Assembly: GCA_947588905.1 (NCBI GenBank) | Contig: CANQBB010000007.1 | Coordinates: 1 to 45,647, forward strand | DNA: 45,647 bases | Reading direction: 5' to 3' | Origin: an uncultured Clostridia bacterium | GTDB lineage: Bacteria > Bacillota > Clostridia > TANB77 > UBA1234 | Part shown: piece by piece, positions 20,353 to 31,969 of the stretch | How positions within the stretch are numbered: position 1 is the first letter of the stretch | How the letters are laid out: each line of letters opens with the position of its first letter | The notes under the pieces: generated by a model | What the model saw: the letters and a program-made list of their open reading frames with translations, nothing else | Database searches by the model: none | What the model was told of the DNA's origin: nothing | Position numbers and translations under genes: made by a program

Positions 20353-21183
20353 TTACTTAAATATTTGATTAAAATTATTTGCTATTGATATAAACAATGG
20401 ATAAAAAGTTATTAGTATAATATTGGCTAGTGCAACTATTACTCCAAAAGTTATATATAATACTTTTGTCTTCGTTTTTTCTTTAAGCCTGTCCATATAT
20501 TTTACTTTTAAAATTTCCGAAAGATTTTCTAAAAGTTCTATTATATTTCCTAATTTTGTATATTGTCTTAATGTATTACAAAACATGTCCACTTCTAATA
20601 TATCGAATCTGTTATTTAAATCTGAAATTGCTTCATTTATATTTAATTCAGAGAGTTCATATTTTGTAGCAAAAATCATAATAGCTTTTCTAAAATCTTT
20701 GTTTTTGCAATTTTCATATTGACTTTTTAATGATTCTTTTAATGGTACATATGATGATAATTGCAAGCATATAGAATCTGTTACATTTAAAAGATCTGTG
20801 CATATTTCACTATCTCTACTTTTTTTGTTAATGTATATGTATAAATCAATAAAGTAATATCCTATTGCTCCTAAAATTATCATAGCAATATATGAATCAT
20901 AGTTTATTAAGCCTACTAATGAAAACATGAATAGCATGACTACTTTTATTAAATAATATGAAATTGCATTTAAATTTAATGGGTAACCTTGTAAGAATAA
21001 AAAATTTTCTTTGGTCTTTATAAAATTGATTTTTGAAAAAAGTTTTTTGAAAGAATTTTCTTTTGCAACAACTAGAATGTTGTTCCTTTTTTTGAACCTA
21101 TTGATTTGCTTTTTTATATTTAAATTTTTCACAATCATATAGGATATAAGAAAAAGTAAAACAAACAGTAGACAATTTATCAT
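20353..21183 (-). CDS. TadC/GspF-like membrane protein
   Basis: DLLNVTDSICLQLSSYVPLKESL..., multiple TM segments, position upstream of flp/cpaB-like genes. Confidence 0.65.
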   Translation of the reverse strand: MINCLLFVLLFLISYMIVKNLNIKKQINRFKKRNNILVVAKENSFKKLFSKINFIKTKENFLFLQGYPLNLNAISYYLIKVVMLFMFSLVGLINYDSYIAMIILGAIGYYFIDLYIYINKKSRDSEICTDLLNVTDSICLQLSSYVPLKESLKSQYENCKNKDFRKAIMIFATKYELSELNINEAISDLNNRFDILEVDMFCNTLRQYTKLGNIIELLENLSEILKVKYMDRLKEKTKTKVLYITFGVIVALANIILITFYPLFISIANNFNQIFK

Positions 21184-21288
21184 TTATTTCCACGTCCTGT
21201 TTTATTTAATTTGTGCTCATTATAACATCTTTAAAAACAATGTCAATAATTTTGTTTAAAATTGTATGACTTATTTCGACTCATGCAC

Positions 21289-21445
21289 ATAAATCAGTTC
21301 ATGCATTTCTTTTAAAAATGCGTTTAAAGTTTTGTCTTTTTCTTGGCGGTGCGGCAAAATATTACTTTTTTGAGTGCCCGAGAAAAAGTCATATTTTGCA
21401 AAAAATTGCACGAACTTAAACGATATAATGCATGAACTGATTTAT
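21289..21445 (-). repeat. Structured repeat copy 2: 88-bp core (21333-21420) flanked by 17-bp perfect inverted arms
   Basis: Arms ATAAATCAGTTCATGCA (21289-21305) and TGCATGAACTGATTTAT (21429-21445); core is the reverse complement of copy 1. Confidence 0.85.
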
Positions 21446-21466
21446 AAAAATAATATTTAAAAATTT

Positions 21467-22001
21467 TTATGCAAATATACCAGTTTTCCAAATCCATACA
21501 GAAACACATACTGCAATAGCATCACAAAATAATGAAATTCCGAAGTATGCCTCTAGTCTTTTTAATTCCAACAACACTTGTATAAATAGCAATTACATAT
21601 AAAGTAGTTTCACTTGCTCCTAAAATAGTAGAAGCCATATTACCTAACATGCTATCAACTCCATATGTATCTAATGCATCAGACAAAAGTCCAACACTTG
21701 CTCCTCCAGATATAGACCTCATTACTCCAATAGGAACTATTTCACTTGGTACACCCAAAACATTTGTAATAGGTGAAATTATTTTTATAAAAATATCCAT
21801 TGCTCCTGTTACTTTAAAAAGATTTATAGCAACAAAAATTCCAAGCATGGTTGGAAAAATTCTTGTTAATATTTTTAATCCTTCTTTAGCACCTTTTAAA
21901 AAAATATCATAAGCATCTTTTTTTTGTTTCAATGCAGTACATATTATTATAAAAATCATTATTGGTATTGTTATATAAGAAATATATTCTATTATTTTCA
22001 T
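21467..22001 (-). CDS. spmB: Spore maturation protein B, C-terminus restored by +1 shift at CGG 21540-21542
   Basis: GGASVGLLSDALDTYGVDSMLGNMASTILGASETTLYVIAIYTSVVGIKKTRGIL; shift gives GISLFCDAIAVCVSVWIWKTGIFA*, fitting the hydrophobic SpmB C-terminus; 535 nt = 178 codons + 1. Confidence 0.85.
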
Positions 22002-22594
22002 TTTTTACTCCTTCCTTTTTTTCTGCATTTTAGCTTCACTAATATAATTGCAGAAATAACAGATACCAAACTTGCAATTAAAATTGGAACTACAATAGCT
22101 ACAGGATTTTTTGAATTATGTGCCACTCTAATTGCAATTATAGATGTAGGAATTAGCTGTATAGACGCAGTATTTACTGCAATTAGCATCATCATATCAT
22201 CACTTAAAGTATCTTTATTTTCATTTTCTTCTTGTAATTTTTCCATTGCTTTTAATCCTAAAGGTGTTGCCACATTTCCTAATCCTAAAAAATTTGCTGT
22301 CATATTCATAGCAATATTGCCCTCTGCTTCAGGAGATTTTTTTAACTTTGGATATAAAAATTTTATAATTGGTTTAACAAGTTTTGACATCTTACTCACA
22401 ACATTACATTCCTCTGCGATTTTCATAATTCCTGACCATAAACAAATCATTCCAATTACACTAATAGAATTTTCTGTTGCAGTTTTGGTTGAATCAAAAA
22501 TTGTATTTACCATTTCGCTAGCCATACCTTTACTTATTCCAATTGCAATTGATATAATTATCATAAACATCCAAATTTTATTCATATTATTCAA
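21998..22594 (-). CDS. spmA: Spore maturation protein A
   Basis: MNNMNKIWMFMIIISIAIGISKGMASEMVNTIFDSTKTATENSISVIGMICLWSGIMKIAEE...GLGNVATPLGLKAMEKLQ. Confidence 0.93.
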   Translation of the reverse strand: MNNMNKIWMFMIIISIAIGISKGMASEMVNTIFDSTKTATENSISVIGMICLWSGIMKIAEECNVVSKMSKLVKPIIKFLYPKLKKSPEAEGNIAMNMTANFLGLGNVATPLGLKAMEKLQEENENKDTLSDDMMMLIAVNTASIQLIPTSIIAIRVAHNSKNPVAIVVPILIASLVSVISAIILVKLKCRKKGRSKK

Positions 22595-22763
22595 TCCCTT
22601 ACTTCCCTAATGAATTTATCTTTTTAATATTTATTCAACTAATATTCTCATTATGAAAAAATGTAATATTATGACATTATATTCCAATATTTTACTTTTT
22701 ATTATTGACTTTTTATAGCTCACATGATATTATTAAATCATCTAAAAAAGGAGGGTGATTTAT

Positions 22764-23006
22764 ATGAAGTCAACAGGAATCGTTAGAAAAGTAGATGAAC
22801 TTGGAAGAATAGTTTTACCAATCGAATTAAGACGTACATTAGATATTGATATTAAAGATTCGCTAGAAATATATGTAGAAAATGATTCTATTGTTTTAAA
22901 GAAATATGAACCCACATGTATTTTTTGTGGAAACAGCAATAATTTAATAACTTTCAATGATAAAAACATTTGTCATGATTGTTTAGATAAACTAAAAAAA
23001 GACTAG
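22764..23006 (+). CDS. AbrB-family transition-state regulator with C-terminal CxxC
   Basis: MKSTGIVRKVDELGRIVLPIELRRTLDIDIKDSLEIYVENDSIVLKKYEPTCIFCG; strong RBS GGAGGGTG. Confidence 0.93.
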   Translation: MKSTGIVRKVDELGRIVLPIELRRTLDIDIKDSLEIYVENDSIVLKKYEPTCIFCGNSNNLITFNDKNICHDCLDKLKKD

Positions 23007-23029
23007 GAAAATTTCTCCTAGTCCTTTTT
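23001..23029 (+). terminator. Intrinsic terminator of abrB-like gene
   Basis: GACTAGGA-aaatttc-TCCTAGTC-CTTTTT. Confidence 0.85.
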
Positions 23030-23034
23030 GTTGA

Positions 23035-23087
23035 GTATGTAAAAAGGTACGTGCGAATTTACACGAACCTTTCTACATACTTTTTTT
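23035..23087. terminator. Long hairpin between abrB-like gene and the giant surface-protein gene
   Basis: GTATGTA...AAAGGT.CGTG / CACG.ACCTTT..TACATAC followed by T7. Confidence 0.75.
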
Positions 23088-26000
23088 ATCTTGCGATATA
23101 TTCAACTACATTTCCTGCCTTATCATATGCTTTTATTACATCGTCTTCATATACCACACCATAATCTTCTCCAGTTTTTTGTCTTAACTCTCCATTTACT
23201 GTTACTGCCATTAAATTATTTTCTGCATCTGTTACTTTTAATTTTGTGTTTGTTATTGATAAGGTTGGAGCTTTTGTATCTAATCTTACATCTGTCTCTA
23301 GTGTAACTTCTTTATTCATGTTTCCTGCCATATCCATTATTGTATTTATTGCTATTTTTATGTATAATCTTCCTACTCCTTCAATATTTTGTAAGATACT
23401 CTTATATTCTTCTCCTATTCTTCCGCCTTCTGTATATTCGCTTGTTACTTTTTCTAAGCTTCTTCTACCAATGTATGGTATTGTTCCTCCTGACTCTACT
23501 TCGCTTATACTTTCTCCTACTTTATATTGAATATTTAAGTCTGTTAATCCACTTCTCTTATAGTTTGTATCTAGTCCTGCAAAGAATAGATTTACTTTAT
23601 TCTTTCCTGCTCCACCTATCAGTTTTGTGCTTACTATTACGCTCATCTCATATGGTTCTTCACTTATATTACCTGCTTCATCTCTTGCCCATATGTATAT
23701 CTTTTTCTCCCCATTTCCTTCTGACATATCTAATGTCCATGGTACTATCATCTTTTCATTGTATGTTATCCAATCTTTACTACTGCTTGCTTCAATTGTT
23801 TTATTATTGCTAAATAGTATTTCTTTTACATCTTTTGCACTTACTTCTATTCTCTCTATCATTATTCCTGCATTGTCTATTACACCTTCTGGTGTTATTC
23901 CTTGAACTTCCGCTTTTATTACTTCTCCTGCTGTCTTATCTATATTAGTTACTTCATACTCTACTTCGTTTACATTTCCCATGTTATCTTCTGCTCTTAT
24001 TACTATTTTGCAATTATTTTTTACTGTTATTTTAATTTCTCCATTTTTGTCTAATTTTATATCATGGGTTTCTCCATCTAGTGTATATTTTGCTTCTTTC
24101 ACTCCGCTTATTTTATCTTCTATTTTTACTGTTAATGTTACTTGTTCTTTTGTTATTTCTACTACATCTTGTATTATTTCTATTGTTGGTGGTTCTAATT
24201 CTCCTCTTATTCTTGATTCATATTTAGTCTCTTTCTTTTCTGTTATAATTTCATGATTCTTTCTTCCTACTGTTACTCCATCCAATTCATCATATGGTGG
24301 ATTTGTTGTTCCTATTAGAACTCCCTCGTTGAATGTAAATTTTCCATCTACTGCTTTTTCTTTTCCTTCTATTTGTGGAGATTCTGCTATATCTTCTCCT
24401 ATTCTTCCTATTATTATTTCTCCTCCACTATTTTCTACTGCTATATTGCTGTTTGTTCTTAGTCTTCCACCTTCGTCTCCTACTATTGTTAATTTTGCTC
24501 CTTCTAATACTTTCATTGAGGCTTCTGTCACCAACGTATATTCTGATAAATCTAGTTCTATATTTTCTTTTATCTCTATGCTACTTAATATATCATCTAC
24601 ATTTTGTAATACTTTTACTTTTCCACTTTCTTTCATAGATTCTTCTAATTTATTTTCATATCTTGTTTTTCCATTTGATTTTGTTACTTCATAATTTGCT
24701 TCTACTATTACTACTGACAATTCTTCTTTTCCTGCTTTATAATATTCTGTTTCTTTTGTTTCAAATACTATTTTTGTTTCTCCTGTTCCTTTTCCTTTTA
24801 TTGTTATTTTTCCTGCTCCAGCATCATTTGTCATATCTAGTATTTCTTCTTTTAAAACTTTTATTGTTAGCTCTCCCTCTCCTGCTCTACTGTATTTTAT
24901 CTCTTCTTCATTTTCTCTTACTATTTCTATTCTTCCTGATGGAGTTGTCGTTATATTTGGATCTGCTTTCTCTGTTGCCCCTGCTCCATTTGTTTCTATA
25001 TCTGTTATATCTTTAAATGTATTTGAATTATAATTTTCTTTACTTGCTTCTACTACTACATATATATATTTTCCTAATAGCTCTGCTTCTACTGTATATG
25101 TTTCTCCTGTAACATCTTCCATTAAAGTTCCGCCTTCTGTGCTATTTGTATCATTGTAATACCAATGATATACAAATTCACAGCCATTTGGAGATATTCC
25201 ATTTGTATTTGCTGTTAATGTTTCATTGTATGCATTTTTTCCTGTTAATCTTACTTCTCCTTCTATATCTCCACTTACTATTTCATAATCTACAGTATCA
25301 TTTGTTAGCACATAGTTCTCTACTCTTTCTCTTCCTCCTGTTACACTTACTAATGTTGCTTTTGATGTATGTTTTCCTATGTCCTTTGCTTTTGTCGTCT
25401 CTATATCTGCTCTTTCTTCTTCTATTCCTGTGTTCGCATAAGCATCGGGAGCTATCTCTATATCACTATACTTAAGTACTCTATCTGAGCCCCAAACTAC
25501 TTCTAATTCTTTTGGTTTTATTGTTATTTCTTTTTCTACTTTTCCAATATAATCTCCTGTACCCTCTACTATTACTTTTGCTGTGCCTGCATCTATATTA
25601 TCTTCATAGCTTACATTATAATCTTTTCCTGCTTCAAGTTCTTTTCCTTCAAAGGTTACAACAGTTTTTGGCATTTGTTCTTGTCCATTATATACAAGTG
25701 TATCTGGTATTACTTCTACCTCTGTTATGCTTGGCTTTAAATATGCAACTTCACCTTCTTCATTTTTTTCTTTATATACTCCATAACCTAGTTCTACTTT
25801 TGATACAGTTTCATTTATTGATTGAGTTTTACCTTTTACTATTCCATCATAAAATTCAATATTTTTATCAGAAGTACTTATTCCATTTTCACCTTCTATT
25901 ACTGGTTTTGTTATATCTACTCCTTCTCCTTGTTTTCCTAATATAATAGTAGATGTTCCCCAACCAGTTATACCATTTCTGCCTCCTGTTACTTTTCCAT

Positions 26001-29000
26001 CAATAATTTCCACTTTTCCTTTAGCACCGCTCTCCAGCATTATTTTCTATTCCGTTTTCTCCTCCTTCTATTATACCTCCCAATACTTTAACACTATTAT
26101 GGTTTTGTATTAGTACTGCTATATTATCTGATATTATTTTAGCCCCATCTTTTATTATTATTTCAGCTTGCCCATTCCAGTCTGTTTCTATTCCATAAGA
26201 CGGTCCTTCAATTATTGAATTTTCTATATTAATATTATACTTATTACTGTATCCTTCTAACGCAAATATATTCATTGCCTTACCTGATGAACATTTTATA
26301 CTGCTATTATCTGTAATATTTATTGTTCCATCTATATCTGCCACAGTAGCTGCAACTCTCATTCCAAAACCATTTGATGCCTCTACCAATATTTCAGCTC
26401 CTATTATATTAAGATTTCCCGAACCAGTATTATATATAGCATCTGTTTCAGAATCTTTTTGGCCTGCTAATTCCTTAATTACTACTTTTCCGCATATATT
26501 AGCAGTATAATTTCCAGTAAAACTTAAACAGTCATACATACCAGTATAGTTTAATACTCCTTTTTGTTCTATTGTTACATTTTCACCTACTGTTAATTTA
26601 GCATCTGTTGTCGATATTACAGAAGTTATATTGTAATTTTTTTCATCAGTCGTTATTTTACCTGTTCCTTCTATTGTTAAGTTTCCATTATTTATTATTT
26701 GTCCCCATATTCTATCACTTGGGTGATTATTAGTTAGTGTTATTGTTTTCTCATTTAAATCTAGTGTAATATTTTTATCTGTTTCTAATATAATTGCATG
26801 TTCTTCCTCTTCCATTACATTTCTTAATACTGTTATTCTTGCTCCATCTACTGCTTCTGTAAATGCTTCTTGCATTGTTGCATAATACGTTGTTTCATCT
26901 GTATAATTAGCTATTATTATAGTAATTGTATTACTATCTCCAGTTGCTCCATTATAATTACTTGATTCTTTTACAGTTACAGTTACTCCTATCTCTTTTC
27001 TTGACATATCTTGTGTTGCATTATATGTTTGCCCTGTGGCATTTTGAATGTTTACTTTCGCGCCACCATTCATGTACCACCATTGATATGATATTTCTCC
27101 ATCTGATTTAGTTTTAACATTTGCTGATAATTTACCACTATTTTCTTCTGTTTCTACTATTGTTACACTAAGTTCTGCATCAGCTTTCTCTATTGTAAAT
27201 TTAAATTCTAGTTTTCCTGTATAATCTCCTGTACCTTCTACTATTACTTTTCCTTCACCTGCATCTACATTTTTTTCATATTTTACTGTATAATCTCTAT
27301 CTTTTTGTAGTGTGCTACTTCCCCATCTTGCTGTTACTGTTGGCTCATGTTTACTTCCATCATATGTAAATGTTGTTGGTGAAATAGAAGCATCTGTTAT
27401 ACTCTTTAATAATACTGCTGTTTTGTAACCACTTTCAGATCCATTTGATACCGCATAATTAGTTTCTACTTTAGTTGGTTTTGTTTGTAAAGCATCTGTC
27501 TTACCTTTGATTATTCCATCATAAAATTCATATCCACTTGCAGAATATATTCCATATGTATTACCAGTTATTGATGGTGATGTCTTACTTACATTTCCGT
27601 CAGATTGTCCAATAACTATTTTAGCTGTTGCTTCACTTTCCTTGTTATTTATTCCATAACCACTTGCTCCTGTTATTGTGCCTCCCGTTATGGTTATATT
27701 ATTTCCGCCTGCTTCATAAACACCGTCTATTGCTCCTGTTATTGTGCCTCCCGTTATGGTTACACTTGAGGTTACAGTCTCAACTCCTCTAATTTCTGTA
27801 TCTACATATACACCATATGTTTGTGAATTTATTTTTGCACTACCACTTATTTTTATATCTGTATGTGCATTTTCAATACTACAATAAGCAAAGATAACTC
27901 CTTCTTGTCCTGAAGTAATTGTTCCACCAGTTATCTCTACACTTCCTGACCCAGCAAATGATACAGCATCTAATGTTTGTGATGTTAAGTTTCCTCCTGA
28001 AATTTTAACTGTTACATTTTCTGCTCTTGAATATAAACAATCTTGTTCTCCAATTAGAGTACCGCCTGTAATCTCTGCATTAGCTCCAGTTAAATTTAGT
28101 ACACCTACATCACCTTTAAGTGTTCCACCTGTTATTTTGATAGTACCGGCAGTAGCATTGATTGTTCCTGCATTAGGAGCATTCATTACTCCTTTACTTG
28201 AAGAACCATCTTTAATAGTTAATGTTCCTCCAGCTGTTTTATGTATAATATAACCTGAACCATTGTATGTTATTGTATGCCCATTCAAATCTAATATGAC
28301 TGATTTATTAGCTGTTAAATTAGTGGTTGCTGTTTCCGTTGTATCTGCTATTACTTTTATTGTTGCATTATTAGCTGCATTATCAAATGCTTGCTGTAAT
28401 GTTTCATATTTATTTCCATCAATTTGATAACAATCTACTGCTGCTATCTGATTGATCCCATCATTACTCATTGTAGTTATTTTATTGTTAATAGTTTTAT
28501 TTAATTTTTCTGCTTCGTTAGATATAAGTACTGTTGCAAATCCTTCATACTGTGTCTTTATTATATTTTTTTCATTACCAAATGCTTCTCCCATTTTTTC
28601 ATCTGAAGAAGCTTCATCTTTTTTCTCTTCTATTCTTTCGTCGAACATTCTAAATACATCTTCTGCTGTAGTTTCATTTGATGTTTTTACTATCCACAAT
28701 TCTGTATATTTATCCTCTGTATTGCTAACATATACTTCACTTTTCAAGTTTCTTAAGCTCTCATTTTCTGTTAGCTCTGCAGTTTCTACTTTTTCTAGCT
28801 CTCCAGAAGTTTCTTCGTTTATTTCTTTTAGCACTTCATCTGAAATTAGGTTATTATTCATTTCATTTGTTTCATCAAGATTTGGCGATAGTATTTCTCC
28901 TGAGCTTTCTATTTCTCCTGAGATTTCCATGTCTCCTGAATTTTCTATAGGTTTATTCACATTCGTTTTTCGGTTCACAAAGACGCATATTCCAATAACT

Positions 29001-29059
29001 GCTATTACTAGCAATATGCATACTCCTATAATCCAAATTTTTTTCTTGTCCATCTTCAT
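23086..29059 (-). CDS. ~1990-aa cell-surface adhesin-like protein joined by +1 shift at CGG 26027-26029
   Basis: Two ORFs (26021..29077 and 23086..26040) join at ...GGENGIENNAGE-[C]GGT-GAKGKVEIIDGKVTGGRNGITG...; the module YDGI(I/V)KGKT + ...DAG.(G/A)KVIVEGTGDY.GK(L/V)E occurs on both sides of the junction; length is 3n+1. Confidence 0.85.
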
Positions 29060-29157
29060 GTCTAATACCCCTTTCATCTTTGGTAAAATGCTTAGTGCTG
29101 TGCTAAAAATTTTTGTCTTACTATTACCTTAAGTTGTATCATTTTTCTACTTGTTTT

Positions 29158-29185
29158 ATTATAACATTTGCTAATTTTTTGTCTA
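29158..29185 (-). promoter_or_regulatory. SigA-like promoter of giant surface-protein gene
   Basis: Minus strand TAGACA - 16 nt - TATAAT. Confidence 0.5.
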
Positions 29186-29383
29186 TATACCTAATATTTT
29201 CTACTTTTATATTTAATATATAATACCCGCAAATGCCGTTTACGGATATTCATTTCACGTAAAAATACTATCAAAATTACTAACATTTATTAAATTTTTT
29301 TTAATATTTTATTACATAATTATTACAATATTTTAAATTTCTTGTTTCCGTAAGCTTCAAAGTAAATACTATGTATTTTCGCA

Positions 29384-29418
29384 TAAAAATATCCACGTTC
29401 CCCCAAGAACGTGGATAT
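29384..29418 (-). terminator. Intrinsic terminator, minus strand
   Basis: ATATCCACGTTC-ttgggg-GAACGTGGATAT then TTTTT (12-bp perfect stem). Confidence 0.8.
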
Positions 29419-29880
29419 GTTAAAGAATGACACTAATCTTAACTCCAACCAATATGGATAATTACATACCTCAGTACATCTTTCGACAATACCAAAGCAT
29501 TCCACCACCCATAAAAATCTTCGCCCGAATATTAAGAGAATTTACAGAGCCATAATTATCCTCATCGGATAATTACAACCCTATTTATATGTTTTTTATT
29601 CAGTTGTCCTAAAAGAACAACTTAATTAAAAACAAATCATACAACTCCCAGAATATTCTTCGCTCAAATGCATAACATACTAATTAACCATATATTTAAT
29701 AAAACCTGTCATACAGCTAATTTCATACATTACACACTCTTAACTCCGACCATATATCATCCAAATAACTTGAACCATATATAATCTTTGCTCGAACCAA
29801 GTCAGACTATATCGATAATAATCCAAAATGACTCTTCGCTCAACTAATATCACTCTACATTCTTTATTATGTGTTATTTT
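29419..29880 (-). other. Non-coding structured region upstream of the terminator (possible ncRNA or degenerate gene)
   Basis: Hairpin TAATTATCC-tcatc-GGATAATTA; four imperfect CTT(C/T)GC(T/C)C motifs at 29519, 29658, 29786, 29834; repeated AACTCC(A/G)ACCA. Confidence 0.3.
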
Positions 29881-30007
29881 CTTTTTTATATTCAATTTTT
29901 ATATTTTTTTATTTTACAATTTTGGCAATTATTTGTTTTTAAAATAATTTCTAAGCTATAAATAAAATGTGCAATTATAATTATTAAAATAACATTATCA
30001 ATTATCT

Positions 30008-31969
30008 TCATAAAATCACCTTTAATAAATTATATAAAATTAAACTAAGGCACCAAGCAATTGATGTTTGAAACAATATAGCAAATATTGTTTGTTTTAT
30101 ATTTCCTAATTCTTTTTTCATAGTAGATATTGCCGCAAAGCAAGGTGCACTAAATAAATTAAATACAACAAATGCATATGATGAAGCTTTATTAAAAAAT
30201 TCAAATGGGCTTCCATTTCCAAATATTTCAAATGGTACTTTTAAATCTTTTGATAATCCTGATATTATTTCCATTGAAGATACAACTTGCTCTTTAGCAA
30301 TTAAACCTTGCAATGCTGAGACACTAACTTCCCAACTATTTACTCCTATAATTGGATAAAATATCCAAGCTATCTTTTTCCCAATAAATGCTAATATGCT
30401 ATTTTCTATTTCTCCACCATATTTTAAATCAATTGAAAATGAAAGTAAGAACCAAACAACTATAGATGACACAAAAATTAAAGTTCCTGCCTTTTTTATA
30501 AATTCTTTTACTCTATCCCAAACTTCTCTTAATACATATTTTATTGTGGGGATTTTGTATTCTGGTAATTCTGAAATATATGTAGAAGTATATTTTTTAT
30601 GTAATAATTTTTTCATAAGTAATGAGCTAATTATAATAATTACTATAGCTAATAAATAAAAACTTGTCGCTATTATTCCATAATTTTCTTTAAAGAAATA
30701 TCCTGTAAATAATGCTATTATTGGTAGCTTTGCGCTGCACGGTACAAGTGGAGTTAATATAGTTACAACTTTTCTATCATATTGATCTTCCATTATTCTA
30801 CTTGCCATTATTCCGGGCACACTACATCCACTTCCAACAATAAATGGTATCAAAGCTTTTCCACTTAAACCTAATTTTCTAAAAAGTTTATCTAATAAAA
30901 ATGCAATCCTTGACATATATCCTGTTGCTTCTAGTAATGATATGCTCAAAAATAACATACAAAGTTGCGGTAAAAACGAAAGCACACTCCCTACTCCAGT
31001 TATTATTCCATCACAAATTAAACTTATAATCCAGTTGGATAAATTTATTGCTTCTAATAATTCCTGAATAAATATTCTAAAACCATCTATACTATTTTTT
31101 ACTAAATCTGCAGTATATGTTCCAACTAATCCGACAGATAAGTAGTAAATAAAAAACATTATTACTGCAAATATTGGTATTGCTAAAAATTTGTTTAAAA
31201 ATATTTTATCTAATGTTCTACTAATATTTTTTGTATTTTTTATTTTTGTAATACATTCATTTTTTATTCTTGATATATATTCATATCTTAATGTAATTAA
31301 AGTTTCTTCTATATCCATATTATAATTTTTTTGTATTTTTTCTTGTAATATTTTTATTGAATTTAAATTACTATTTTTTAGCACTTCAAGTGCCATATAT
31401 CTTTTATGCTTAATTGATTCAATTCTATTTTGTATATTATAAATTGTTTCTTCAACATCTCTTGGAAAAATTTTTATTTGATTATTCTTTTGAATTGATA
31501 TCATTGATATCTTTTTAATTAAATTATCTATACCTTTTCCTTTTAATGCAGATATTTCACAAACTTCCACTCCTAATCTCTCTTTTAACTTTTCTGTGTT
31601 TATAGAAATTCCTTTTGCATTTAATCTATCAATCATATTTACTGCAATTACAACTTGTACATCTAAATCTAAAAGTTCTGTAGTTAAATATAAACTTCTT
31701 TCTAATGATGTAGCATCAACAATATTTATTATTAAATCAATTTTATTTTCTATTATAAAATCTCTAGAAATTTTTTCTTCTATTGTATATGGAGTTAATG
31801 AATATATTCCTGGCAAGTCAATTAACTCATGGTTTGTACCTTTTATTCTTCCAACTTTCTTTTCTATTGTAACACCAGGCCAGTTTCCTATTTTTTGATT
31901 CATTCCAGTTAAATTATTAAATAATGTTGTCTTGCCAGAATTTTGATTTCCAATTAAAGCTATTTTCAT
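30008..31969 (-). CDS. feoB: Ferrous iron transport protein B
   Basis: MKIALIGNQNSGKTTLFNNLTGMNQKIGNWPGVTIEKKVG...DLPGIYSLTPYTIEE...GSGCSVPGIMASRIME. Confidence 0.96.
   Translation of the reverse strand: MKIALIGNQNSGKTTLFNNLTGMNQKIGNWPGVTIEKKVGRIKGTNHELIDLPGIYSLTPYTIEEKISRDFIIENKIDLIINIVDATSLERSLYLTTELLDLDVQVVIAVNMIDRLNAKGISINTEKLKERLGVEVCEISALKGKGIDNLIKKISMISIQKNNQIKIFPRDVEETIYNIQNRIESIKHKRYMALEVLKNSNLNSIKILQEKIQKNYNMDIEETLITLRYEYISRIKNECITKIKNTKNISRTLDKIFLNKFLAIPIFAVIMFFIYYLSVGLVGTYTADLVKNSIDGFRIFIQELLEAINLSNWIISLICDGIITGVGSVLSFLPQLCMLFLSISLLEATGYMSRIAFLLDKLFRKLGLSGKALIPFIVGSGCSVPGIMASRIMEDQYDRKVVTILTPLVPCSAKLPIIALFTGYFFKENYGIIATSFYLLAIVIIIISSLLMKKLLHKKYTSTYISELPEYKIPTIKYVLREVWDRVKEFIKKAGTLIFVSSIVVWFLLSFSIDLKYGGEIENSILAFIGKKIAWIFYPIIGVNSWEVSVSALQGLIAKEQVVSSMEIISGLSKDLKVPFEIFGNGSPFEFFNKASSYAFVVFNLFSAPCFAAISTMKKELGNIKQTIFAILFQTSIAWCLSLILYNLLKVIL

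Noticed and set aside
21324-21509. 61-aa minus ORF over repeat copy 2
   Set aside because: Translation of the structured repeat and the shifted spmB 3' end; not a real gene.
23091-25946. Numerous plus-strand ORFs opposite the giant adhesin
   Set aside because: Leu/Phe/Tyr-rich antisense translations of repetitive Thr/Glu/Gly coding sequence.
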